64,000 nucleotides of DNA from Bolinopsis microptera (lineage: Eukaryota; Ctenophora; Tentaculata; Lobata; Bolinopsidae): assembly GCF_026151205.1 (NCBI RefSeq), contig NC_087077.1, positions 16,652,983 through 16,716,982 on the forward strand, in the 5' to 3' direction. The notes under the pieces are model-generated. The model was not told where the DNA came from, ran no database searches, and worked only from the letters and a program-made list of their open reading frames with translations. Position numbers and translations under genes: made by a program. This document shows positions 10,245 to 28,281 of the stretch, in pieces; position 1 is the stretch's first letter; each line of letters opens with the position of its first letter.

Positions 10245-10931
10245 AACAGTCACTGAGTGCCCAATTGAAATAATTTTCTCTGGTATGAAGTTTACTTCCA
10301 CCACTGGTTCGATGAATTTGTCAAATCAAAAAATATTCATGTTCATTTTTTCAAATGAAGGTTCATTTTCGCATTTATTTGAATAGTCGGATCGAGCCAA
10401 ATGTTATTGAATGGTGTTTGGTCACTTTAATTACGTTTGTCATGAAAGAATGATAGTTCTAGCTTCTCAGATGACCAAGATATGAAGCATAACGAGTTTG
10501 TTCATTGCGTGTGATCAGGTGATTCGGTTGAGGCTAGATCCGCATTATGGGAATCGTGCAGAGAGCCCAATTACGGTGTCGTAATTCGGTAATCATTGAG
10601 TACCCAATCAATTTTGCTAACGAGACAAAAAAATTGCTTGATAACTTCGTCATTTTAAATCCGTTTCGCACCATCTTTTCAGATTATATTCCGGATTAAA
10701 TGAGCTATTGTAATATGTTACAACGGAGTCTCTAAACATGTTCACAAACACGAGTATAAGCAATTCAATGTTGATTGGGTGTGGCCCCCAAAAATCGAAT
10801 TTTTCAAATTTTGGTGACGGAGTCCTCGAACAAGTAGGTACAGTATGCCATCTGCAAAGCAACAACTCTCAAATATAAAACACGGCGGTGGCATAAGACC
10901 CAACGTATGGGTAATGACTTTTGGCCCCATG
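10245..10931. mobile_element. Decayed copy of the 775-bp TA-flanked MITE (family C)
   Basis: From TCACTGAGTGCCCAATTGAA onward the sequence parallels the element at 36027-36801 for about 680 bp and ends with ATGACTTTTGGCCCCATGTA, a worn version of that family's terminal repeat. The left terminus is lost. Short minus-strand frames here are artefacts of the repeat. Confidence 0.6.
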
Positions 10932-10985
10932 TATTTATTTTGATATATTTTAAAAGTGTAACCTGACCTTAATTATAGTAGTAGC

Positions 10986-17765
<6,780 letters not shown>

Positions 17766-18201
17766 ACACCGCTAAAATCCCTCCTCCATCTACTTCATTT
17801 TGTCGGGTCAACGTGCTTTGATCGAGATATACTATACAAGATCCTCGGATGTATTCTTATATTCTGTTCGGATCTACTAAACAACCCTTTGCTGAGAAAT
17901 AGTGTTAATGATTTTTAACGATTTCTATGATCAGCAGGAGGGCGCATGTTCTTTATCTCTTTAAGTTGGAGAAACACGGTTATTCAAAACATTGATGTTA
18001 CTATATTTAGGGAGGCGACGTTGAACTTTAATTTTAGCAATTTATTAATTAGCGATTTCGTCCCCCTCCAGATAGCGACATTCCCTTATTAGTTGCTATT
18101 GTAACATATATATTTCCAAGCTCCTGTTTTTACCACGGAATTAATCCTAAACCATTATACTCTGTAATGATATGCCTGGTCCAGTTTTGAAATTGTTGCT
18201 G

Positions 18202-18207
18202 AATAAA
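18202..18207 (+). terminator. Likely FOXK polyadenylation signal
   Basis: AATAAA about 437 bp after the FOXK stop codon, with no other gene between. It is the first canonical hexamer in the plausible 3' UTR that I noticed. Confidence 0.45.
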
Positions 18208-19931
18208 TTTCTTAACTTATTATTTTTACTGTCGATCGATTTGGCTGATTAGGTCGGATAATTTTATGATCATTCCTCTTGATTTCTATGAATTTTGATT
18301 CATATTTGATTCCATATTGTTAGGATAAATGATATGGCTATACGTTTTCACAGATTTATTGACAAGCTAGGGATTAAAAGGTTGGGAAAGTTGATTAGAT
18401 TTGATAAAAATTTGGTGGGATCATTGAAACTATGTCGTGAAACATCTATTTCCTTACCAAAGAATTGTCTTATACATAACATTTTTCAAGGCTTTTTACA
18501 AGAACATTGTATAACTTTTATCGCAATGTTAAGAATGATACCTTGACCCTTATTAACCGATCATTTTTGATATTAATAGTTTATCTTTCGTGATTTAACA
18601 TCCGATTGCCAATTTGATGATTCTGCTTTGAGGTTTTACGTTCGAGTTAACAAATAATTATTATTGATGAGAAAATTTTTTGGAATCGAGCTTAAGTTTG
18701 TCGTGATGTTACCTATAAGTTTGAAATGTGGAACTTCATGGGAGGGTAAAACAAATGAGCCTCCTATCCAGCAGCATATCGGTTTGCCGAAAGGTCGCAT
18801 CAAATTCCCGGACTTCCCATACCGCGAAAGGTTGGCCTCTAAAGTTTGAGCCTTTATGCTATTGCAAGTTCTAACCTTTTGCTACAGTGTGTTTGCAAAT
18901 GAAATTTCAGACGGCTGATACCGTATTATGGGAAATCTGTGATGGTTCTCTGTGAATATCCACGTGATTTATGATTTGAACTGTATTTCGACTGTGAGAG
19001 AAGTAAGCCACTATTATAGTATATATAGGCCGGTATCTACCGGTTTCTATCAGTATTTCTACTGCCGTTTACACTGTATTTCCCGACTGTGAAACTGGAA
19101 ATTAGTAAGCGAATATATAGGCCGGTGTGTTTACACTAAGTTTATTTTTGTTATGTGCCGACTGTAATATTAACATACATTACAATTTCATGCCAATCTT
19201 AAACGTGTTGTGTCAGTTTCTTTTAAACATCTCATCATGCAAATCATATACAAAATAGTTTGTTGGCTGCTTCAAAAATGGTCAGAAAATTGTACTTTTT
19301 GATAATGTATTAGTCATTGATATAAAGCTTGTAAAACCTGAGCTGTGTTACAATCTGAAAGGGAACTGGACTGCTTAGTATACCCCATACGTAAAAAAAA
19401 ACTGTCATCTGATTCTGTACAAATCAAGAAACAAGCTATATTTTATGTAAATCATGTTTAAATCAGTAATTGTAAAATGTATGTACATATCGAGTTGACA
19501 AGCAAAACAATACCCTGTATTGCATCACGAGGAAGGTATGATTACAATTCACTAAACAGCAAGAGCAGCCGTACAAATACACGCAAAGATCGAGAGATAT
19601 CATCACTCTACTCGTCACTCTTAAATTAAATGTACACTGTCACACATAGCGCTGATATTCTCCTCCTTTTTCAGCACTTGTCGTTTTTTGCGGTCTAGTC
19701 TGTCTGGTTCTGTACATTTCGCTTTTGTGTAACAAATGCATTGGTAGTCGACTTATCTGTCTGACTTGACGAACATCACAGGTCTGTTCATTTGTTCGTG
19801 AGTGATTTGTTCAGGGAATAATTGTAAGCTCTGTTTCAATTGTTCATGCTCGGAGCTGTACTAGTATTGCATGTGAGTTTTGGAGGAAAGGCTGGTTCTG
19901 GTGGTCAGGGTATGGAATCAGCTGCTGTCTT
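18208..19931. other. Gene-poor intergenic region
   Basis: Open frames of 60-70 codons (18334-18546, 18664-18849) have no motifs. Near 19676 a good pyrimidine tract and acceptor precede a 31-codon hydrophobic frame on the plus strand, but no partner exon is visible. I do not call a gene. Confidence 0.4.
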
Positions 19932-20351
19932 TCATCTTTGTATAGCGACCGGATTAGCTTCAATCGTATCGCTGTCCTGTCAGGGTGACGGGTTTATTAT
20001 GTTTCTGCCTTGCACAAGAATTTCTCATCAAAAAATCAAAATTTCGAAAATTAAGCATATTTAAACCGAAAAAAGGATTTACGTAAGTATTTATGTTAAA
20101 GATGAAATAATTTAGCTCATTGTCATAAAATTAGTTGAACATGTTCCCTAACTACAAACCCTACTACTACTATACTAACTAACCTGTATATTATTAACCC
20201 TGTACACTACGCGTGGGTGGGCACTGTGCCAAGGTTTCCTCCAATTCCTTCTCTCCACCCAAGGGCAGGTCAGGGCGAACACAAACACTAAGAGCGCCAT
20301 TATTGAGATCAGTGTACCGACTATGAACTTTGCTTCGTCTTTTGGGGTCAT
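19932..20351 (-). CDS. Candidate 70-residue single-pass membrane microprotein
   Basis: On the minus strand an ATG at 20351 opens 56 codons to a donor CAG|GTTAGT (exon 20184-20351). A phase-0 acceptor (CCCTGACAG) at 19977 joins it to 15 codons ending in TGA (exon 19932-19976). The product has a short charged N-terminus, one strong hydrophobic helix at about 9-29 (FIVGTLISIMALLVFVFALT), a basic aromatic patch (WVERRNWRKPWHSAHP) just after it, and a polar tail. An upstream in-frame stop precedes the ATG. If the intron is not used, the frame still closes after 58 residues. I do not recognise a family. Minus-strand reading runs away from neighbours, so it would be an independent small gene. Evidence is composition and splice phase only. 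Confidence 0.35.
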
Positions 20352-20539
20352 CTTTGTGCATTCTAATCACTTCTATTTGGGTTAGTTGTCAGCATTAATA
20401 ACTTACGTTGAAAAATGTACGTTGATACTTTCTGACTGATAATATTTAATAACAGATATGGAAATCGAGTAAAAAACATTGCGAGAATACCAAAAACAGA
20501 GTTATATTAAAGTAAAATAAGCAACCTGGACAGCCCTAT

Positions 20540-20650
20540 CCCGACTGGGCTGTTAAACAGTACTCTAGTTCGACATCTGAAGTTCGCTAGAAATCACCAC
20601 TGTCTAACTTCGGTACGTGTCGAACTAGAAGTAGAGTACAGTAAGCAAGC
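20540..20650. repeat. Imperfect hairpin repeat
   Basis: GTACTCTAGTTCGACA at about 20562 is mirrored by TGTCGAACTAG...AGAGTAC at about 20618-20640. It is probably a decayed short inverted-repeat element. Confidence 0.5.
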
Positions 20651-20692
20651 GTACTCTAGTCGGACTTTACGGTTTGTTGAACTACAGAGCTT

Positions 20693-20773
20693 TTACTGGG
20701 CCGCGCTCAGCCTGTCATTCCGCCGAGTCTCTATCTATGTTTATGAACATAATAGCCTGAGGTCCCCAGGTAA
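20693..20773 (+). mobile_element. Family B MITE
   Basis: An 81-bp copy from TTACTGGGCCGCGCTCAGCC to GAGGTCCCCAGGTAA, flanked on both sides by CAGAGCTT, an 8-bp target duplication. Confidence 0.8.
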
Positions 20774-20830
20774 CAGAGCTTCGGTACGTGTCAAACTAGG
20801 GTGCGTGTACCTCCCGACTGTACTACGACT

Positions 20831-22610
20831 TGAAGCCCGAGTTGAAGCCCGAGTTGAAGGGTGGGTCGCCCATATTCAGAGGTAATGACCATCACATACA
20901 ACAGTAATAAGCAAAAATGTACTGGCTCTAGCACTCTAGCTGTAGTAGTAGTAGTAGTGTAGTGGCGACATCTAATTTCCTACTGCTATATATTATAAAT
21001 GTCACATAATACATATGGATTGTGATATAGTGATCTATACCAAGCTTATTGTTCTAAAGTCAGAAGTCTAGACTATGTAAAGTGAGAATAATGAAACAGT
21101 GCTCGTTATTTCAAACTGTATTGTCTAATATCATTAAGAGTCAGGACCCTCAGGGGTCGCTCACATACAACAAATCACGTTATCACTGAGAGGGACTGAT
21201 TACAGTGAGGGGCGGGGGGTTATTGGTTAAAATTGGTAAAAATGTGATTATTTATAATATCTATATTAGTATTACTATCAAGACGTGTTTCAAAACGTTA
21301 CAAAAGTTGGGAAAGTTGTGATTAAAAGAAAACACAACTCAAATTTCAAAGCTTTAAGTTAAATATGTTGAAGAAAAGACTGATAAATCTAAATATCTAA
21401 TAAAACGATCGGGGAAAATACAACCAACCCAAACAGATTGACCTTAAATCTCACGAACCTAAAAGTACATTTTCATCAGTACAAAGTTTCCAATAAGGAA
21501 ATATTGCTGAAGTAAGCTGTAAGCCACTATATCTCTATATATAGCTCATGGAGTCATGGAGTCATGGCTACTGCGAAACTAACAAATTTTGACTAGCGTA
21601 CAAAAAACACATGAAACTGTAGAAGCGTAAAAATAGATATAAAAAGATAAGGTGTCCCACCCGTGAAATTAATTTCAAAAGCTGCCTCATATCTCTTGGT
21701 ATGATTGCGTGAGCTGGACACCAAAAGTGATTATATGAACAACTGCTGATTTTAGCAAGGACCAATTTGATGTCAATAAATCACAAACCATACAAGATTA
21801 CAAATATTTGTTAGAGTTATTAATCAAGCCATTATTGCCGGGTTGAGTGCTTATCACGACTTTCTCTTTTTAAAGAAGCTGCGCACATAGTTGGACACTT
21901 CCTTCTTGCAAGAGTGCATGCAGCTGATCAGTATTTATCTCATCACAATTCCATAGCTGGCTCTTGATTGTGATACGCGTGAGGCCCAGATATATGTGGT
22001 GTGATCATGCTCGCAGATACCTTTAAACCTTAGCTTGTATAGTAGGACATACTCAGATATTGTGATGGAGATGCGGGTGGGTGGATGTAAGGACTGCAAA
22101 GTGAGGTTACTAGGTTAGCTTTACCAGATAGTGTCACCTGTTAGTTATCCGGTACCCGGTGCTGCAGGTATCTTTCCCCGCTTTACCTCATGTTTTGCAA
22201 TGCCAACAGTCAATAACTGCGAAGCCTGAGGTCTTGACGCACGTTGCATTCCCCTTTTCGTGGCAAGCCGGCTTCGCGTGCACGAAAGGGATATGCATTA
22301 TGCAACGTGTATCTAAAGGGCGCTTACGTGCTATCCCCAGTCCAGTCTCCAGCCAAAATGAAGTTGGTGTGACCTATTGAGTGAGGCAGTCAACTTTGAA
22401 GAAGCTAAGCTAGAAGCCTCATAATTTAAATGCTTCTGGCAAATTGTGGAATTGGTACAATTTACAACCTATTGTAAAATGGTTTTAGCAATTACTTAGC
22501 ACAGGAAACGCTTGATTATCAGCAAATTATTGGATTATTGAAACACTGAGCCTTGCTTACTATGTAATTGCAAGTTTGCGTCGTTTTGAATTGTTATGTG
22601 TGCCTAAACT
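20831..22610. other. Intergenic, no gene recognised
   Basis: Short frames at 21568-21765 and 22159-22380 have no recognisable domain or splice context. There is a short GTA repeat near 20942. Nothing else can be supported. Confidence 0.4.
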
Positions 22611-23058
22611 AGATCTCAATATATTTAGGATATAGTGAACCAACTTATCCGACAAGCAGAAGAAATTAGCAATACAAATGTTAGCCATAACAAAACACGA
22701 TTAAGCGCCGGCTATCAGGTATTTTGTTACAGTAACAGCCCTCTAACAGCCATTTTGGGTGCACTCACTAATAAATAATACTAATACAGCTAACAGCCCT
22801 CTAAACAGCCATTTTGGGTGCACGTTCACTAATAAATAATACTAATACAGCTAACAGCCCTCTAAACAGCCATTTTGGGTGCACTCACTAATAAATAATA
22901 CTAATACAGCTAACAGCCCTCTAAACAGCCATTTTGGGTGCACTCACTAATAAATAATACTAATACAGCTAACAGCCCTCTAACAGCCCTCTAAGTCTAA
23001 GGTAAGCTTCTGCTGGTCGGATAAGTTGGTTCACTATATCTTGAATATATTGAGATCT
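22611..23058. mobile_element. MITE with about 50-bp inverted ends and an internal minisatellite
   Basis: The left end (AGATCTCAATATATT then GATATAGTGAACCAACTTATCC) is mirrored at 23005-23058 with few changes. Between them, about four 59-61 bp units (22735-22990) carry ACAGCCCTCTAAACAGCCA, TTTTGGGTGCACTCAC and AATAAATAATACTAATACAG. No protein is encoded. Related ACAGCCCTCTAACAG fragments recur near 23230 and 55720. Confidence 0.7.
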
Positions 23059-23331
23059 TGAAACCTGTTTATCTGTTATTTCTAGTGACGATTGCAGGTT
23101 CATGAGTTGTCGTTTCAAAGTTAATTAGTTGACTCATTGGGTTTATAATTATTTTCCCAAGCTACCCTTCCTAGGAAAAGTCAAAATTGGGTTCAGCCGT
23201 TCAGTTGTCCGGCAGCCCTATTAGTAACTCGTTAGAGGGCTGTTAGTGTTACAGCCAGCTAATAGCCCTTTAACAGCCGGTCTCAAATCTCACAGAATCT
23301 CATAGAATTATAATTAGGCATGTTTCATGAC

Positions 23332-23418
23332 TTACTGGGCGGCGCTCAGCCTGTCGTTCCGCATAATCTCTATTCGTTTATATGTTTATGAACATTATAG
23401 CCTGGGGTCCCCAGGCAA
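23332..23418 (+). mobile_element. Family B MITE
   Basis: An 87-bp copy from TTACTGGGCGGCGCTCAGCC to GGGGTCCCCAGGCAA, flanked by TTCATGAC on both sides (23324-23331 and 23419-23426). Confidence 0.8.
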
Positions 23419-23426
23419 TTCATGAC

Positions 23427-26300
23427 ATGAAGTTTTGACATTTCCTTCACATTGCTTAGGGTCATATTGATATAATACATCTTGTTCCTATTTTGTTTGA
23501 TCGTATAACTAAAAGTAAACAATCAGTAATAAATCCGAATCTAGGAAGTAATATAATATTATCACTGCTTTGTCCCTTTGCTTATGTACCGCTTGTTTCA
23601 ATACCATATATTACTGTCACTGCCAAACCTGTATTTACACACCGTAATTCCGCTAGCTAACTGTTTCAATTTGGAATGTCTTCTAAGAAGAGCTATCCAG
23701 TATATTATTATAATAATTGGCCAGTCTCCTGCAATCAGCTCACACCCTGTCACCTCTATCCCGTTAACCAGTTGGTTATAATCCCAGATAACGTGCCGAG
23801 AACACACAATTTTTCCCTCAGAACAGTTAGGTATTCAGGCAAAGTTCGCTTGTCGTCATATAATTATAATACGCTAAGTTATTTGTAATACATCCCTCTG
23901 ATCTAAGCCTAAGGCAATATCGGTATCAGATTATATATGCCCAAAGCCGATGACAGCAACATTAATTACTTTCATTCCAGTTATTTTTTTGCGATTCAAT
24001 TTTATGATTGTAACCCGTTGAACAGACTGTACATTTTCGTTCTTTTCGTTAAATTTAGTATAAAAAATGGAGGCATTGTTGATTTCTTAACTGGAACTGA
24101 GTTGCCCAAATATCGTACTGCTAATTTCATGTCAATGCCATCTAAAAATAGATAGATGTCCTGATGTCTAGCTATGGGCTGATTTTTGACCTTCAATGCA
24201 AGCGAATATTCAAATACAACTTCTGAACATCGTTAGAATGTATTTATAGAATGTACCTTTCATAATTTATCGACGTAAGTTCTATGTACCTTTGTGAAAG
24301 CTCTCTCTCTCTGTTGAAGAAAATAAAAATAATCAGAATGTTTAATGCACACCATGACCAAGAAACTTATTAAGTCTGAAAAATTAAATCAAGCCGGAGT
24401 GACCTTTAAAATGTAATGCACATTGTTTTGCTCTTTTGGATCTTTCTCACCGAATTTTGTCATTGCCGGCATCTTCTTCATGTAGGCCTGCCACACCCTA
24501 GATCACAGGTAGATTGAGCTTCTTCGATCTTCATGCTATCGTCTCGTGGGCCACCGGCGTTTCGGAAAACTATAAGCAAACCTAGTAGTATAGGTATGTA
24601 TCGAAATTCAAAAAATACAAAAGTGTCTGGATATCAGTAAATCATTAAAAAAGTCGATCGTTCTCTGTTCATTTTATTTTATACTTTATTTGACAGCCCG
24701 GAGTACAAATGAAATAACAACGAATGCTCAAAGTCAATGAATACAGTAATTATTTTATATAATGAGCTCAGTCTCTTTACTTGAGTTTGCAGGCCATGTA
24801 CCAAAGTATTAAGTAACGCATGGAAAGAGGGCAACCAGTTTTACTAACCATGTGGAGTAATATGGATCTTAGCTCTGGATCTTTAAGTCGTCAGATTAGC
24901 TCTTTATAATCATATTTGTTCTCCAAATCGTTCCTACAGATCTAACTTAACCTTGTTCCAACCTTGATTATTATTTTATTAGATATTCACTGAGCTTAAT
25001 TTCTTGAAGTCTGCGGAAAGCGTGTAAAGGAGGAGGTGTAAATTGGTATCTATCATGCAGCTTAGTGACAGGGTGTACAGAAGGCCGGCACACACAACAT
25101 TACACAGTATACTACACTCGTCTAGTAGTAGTACTAACCAGTTTTACACAAGCAGCGTAACCCAGCTAACTTATGTCGACCTGTTTCCGCTTGTCAATTG
25201 CATTTTGATTTATTAAACCGTTTAAAAATCAAGAAATTCACTTTATACTGAGCTGCAGGACTTAAAATCATGGAATTCTGTATAAAATTAGTTTGTTCTT
25301 ACCGCTTACGACATTTTTCTCGGTCGTGACTCGTGCATGTAATTTTGATATGTTTTCCTCGATTTCGTGTGCAACACTTGTAATTTAAGTACATATTAAT
25401 TGAATACATGTGGTTCTCTCAAATCACAATGCTATCAAAACATTCATATTGAACGCTTTTTGTTGTTGAGATCTCGTTGTTTTGATTCATTCCCACCTAG
25501 TTTAAAGAGGATCCTCGACTTGCCACGTTAATATTAGGGTGTACAATTTCATCTGACCCATTCGCCAGAGAATTTTATGACATCGATCGTTGGGTTACGT
25601 AACTAAACCATTCTATTCATATTTGGGCCTTGAGAATTTAACAGTTCTTTGTATGAAGTGAGTGTAAATGTTTTGTTTGTATTTGATGTTGCTGAAAAAA
25701 TGTTACCTTTTAAAGTGATGAAAGAAATCAAAATTAATTTCCAGCTAATTAGACGGCGTGTAACGTGTCACGTGATCGACTACGAGATGCGTTACCTGCC
25801 GTCTAGCTGGGGTCTGATATCTAGCTGGGGTCTGATATCATAATTGACCTTATACTACTATACTATATAATGCAGATTGCAGAGGCGGGTTGCAGTTTAT
25901 TATTTACCCCCGCTTGCTAATTGAAAGTATCCAATAGAACTTAACTAATTTCAGTTTTGAATTCTAGTTCATTTGATTGAACATCGCATCAAACATTTGC
26001 CATGCTCAAAACCTTTTGTTAATGACCTCTATTAGTATTACTAAAACTTGATTTTAGCCGCTTTTAACCGTTTTCAACAGTTTCTCATACAGTTTCAGCA
26101 CAATTTGATATTCGTTTAGCTTGTCCTTATATGGCTAATGAAATTCTACAACTACCAATACCAAAGTCATAACCCCAAATTGTCCGATTTTTACGCCTGA
26201 TGATCAGCACTCTTCTAAACTAAAATTTAATGTCAACCTCATAAATAGTTGGACTGATTCGGCAGAAAGTTCAACCCTGAGTGTCCCTTGGCAATGTATA
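23427..26300. other. Intergenic, no gene recognised
   Basis: Several frames of 60-73 codons on both strands around 23578-24196 and 25649-25843 overlap one another, lack motifs and look like AT-rich chance frames. There is a CTAGCTGGGGTCTGATAT direct duplication near 25805. No RNA gene is seen. Confidence 0.4.
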
Positions 26301-26815
26301 CCTTAGTCGGTAATATTATGGGGGGTCTAATTTGGTCCTTTTCGGGCCAAAGAACCATATTTATAACAGCCCATATTTTTACCCCCCATAATTTAAACCC
26401 CCGAGTCAAATTTTGGTGTTCCTTTTGGTATATCAGTCATAATATGCTTAACGTTTCTTTCATTCACGTCCAGAAGTATGCTTACGTTATTGTTTGCTGA
26501 ATTGAAGCTAGTTCTGGTTCAAAAAGTCCGATTTGTCTACTATTCAATCCTTTCAATTTGAGGGGTTAACTAAGAACAATTTCAATCGGATATATAATGA
26601 AAAGTTATTAAATTTGGCGTGAAAGCGGCAATGTGGTTATAATTCCGAAAAATATTTGATCAATATTTTTTATTTGAGATTTTTTCACGAAAGGAATGTC
26701 GCATTTAAAATTGTGGGGGGTCGAATTTGGTTCTTTTCGGGCCAAAGAACCATATTTATAACAGTCCATATTTTTAGCACCCATAATTTTCCCCCCATAG
26801 TATTACCGACTAAGG
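26301..26815. mobile_element. TA-flanked MITE with GGGG-rich inverted ends
   Basis: CCTTAGTCGGTAATATTATG at the left is mirrored by TAGTATTACCGACTAAGG at the right, with a subterminal block (TTTTCGGGCCAAAGAACCAT) present in both arms. TA lies on each side, as for Tc1/mariner-type targets. The interior is non-coding. Confidence 0.75.
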
Positions 26816-27647
26816 TACTCTGAACTCCGAATTTCATATTCCGAAATCACTTGTGAAATACCTTCACTCAGCTGGTCACGTGATAAGATCTTAAACTAAT
26901 ATCATCCCAAAAAGGGTACAACTAAACATGTCAATCTGTAGAGTAAACAAAATAAGTGACAATTAAGCCTAATTAAGGAAAGTGAGGTGGAAACAGCTTG
27001 CTAACCGTGTCTAATGAGGTAAAGAACAAAATGCCAATAAAAACATAGGAAGAAGAACTAGTAGTATAGTCTACAACACATATTATGTGGATGAGATGCA
27101 AATGTTTTGTTTATCATCATGTATTTGATGTTGTTGAAACATTTTACCGTTCTATCTGCTTGCTATCCTTTCAAAATCAAAGTGACGAAAGAAATCAAAA
27201 TTAATTTTCTGTATAACGTTGTTGACCCGTAACATTGCCCTAATCCTATGTAAATTGTAAGGCCCTCTTACTTTCTTAGTCTTACGAAATTTTACAATTT
27301 CATAGAGTCTTTCAATGAGCGGTTGAATCATAACAGTCGAACAACAGTATATAATGGTGTGAAAATAATTAAAAACTTGTACTGATAAAATAATCACGGT
27401 AGTATAGCTGTGAAGCTTTTATTAACATGATTATGCTTGTCAGTCGTATTTAGATACAACTTTTTACGAATAGAAATGTTCACTTTCTACAGTTTTGAAA
27501 CTTAAAATCAGGTTTTCTCGTCTCAGAAAATGATTCTATTGATACGAGTTGTTTCTAGATATCTATAAATCTTCGCAATTCGCATAATATTTTGATATGT
27601 TTCCCTCAATCTCGTGTGCTGGAATACAATTTCAGGTCCGAATTAAA
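26816..27647. other. Intergenic, nothing recognised
   Basis: One 81-codon minus-strand frame (27152-27397) is without motif. Nothing else can be supported. Confidence 0.4.
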
Positions 27648-27649
27648 TA

Positions 27650-27918
27650 CAGGGTGGGCCAAAAGTCAGTACCCATACGTTCGGTCTTATACCTCCGCCG
27701 TGTGTTTTATGTTTGAGAGTTGTTAATGCTTTGCAGATGGCATACTGCACCTACTTGTTCGAGGATTCCGTCGCCAAAATTAGAAAATTCGAATATTTTT
27801 GACCGCGCCCATTCAATATTAAAACACCTATATTGTTCTCTCTGAATTATTTCAATTGGGCACTCAGTGACTGAGCTATAAAGGCCAACGTATGGGTACT
27901 GACGTTTGGCCCACCCTG
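27650..27918. mobile_element. Family C MITE, 269-bp copy (Tc1/mariner-like ends)
   Basis: The ends CAGGGTGGGCCAAAAGTCAG and its reverse complement extend about 30 bp as an inverted repeat, and TA flanks both sides. It is a shorter relative of the 775-bp copy at 36027. No transposase is present. Confidence 0.8.
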
Positions 27919-28281
27919 TAATTGTATAAATGAACACGTATTATGCACTATGGTTTCAAATTCTTTCATTGCGATATAATGATCGATCCAGTAACGGCCC
28001 ATCTACAGTGAACTTAAAGTTCTTAAATTCTTATCCTTTAGAAAAACATATCTGGGTTCAGTAAATTGTTCCTAAAAAGTTAGACCATGTCCAGAACCGG
28101 ACCACACCACTTCCGGCTAATAAGTTAAACTCGACTACTTTACTGATAACTTAAATTGGTCAGGGTCAGTACCAGGCAGGTATTAATTTCCGAAATCGGG
28201 AATTTTTGGTTAAAAACTTGATCTAAGTGACATATACATTATATTTATATTTATAAAGTTTGATCACACAGAACCACCATA

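Noticed and set aside
19676-19770. Plus-strand terminal-exon-like hydrophobic frame after a good pyrimidine tract
   Set aside because: No upstream exon could be joined, and hydrophobic chance frames are common in T-rich DNA.
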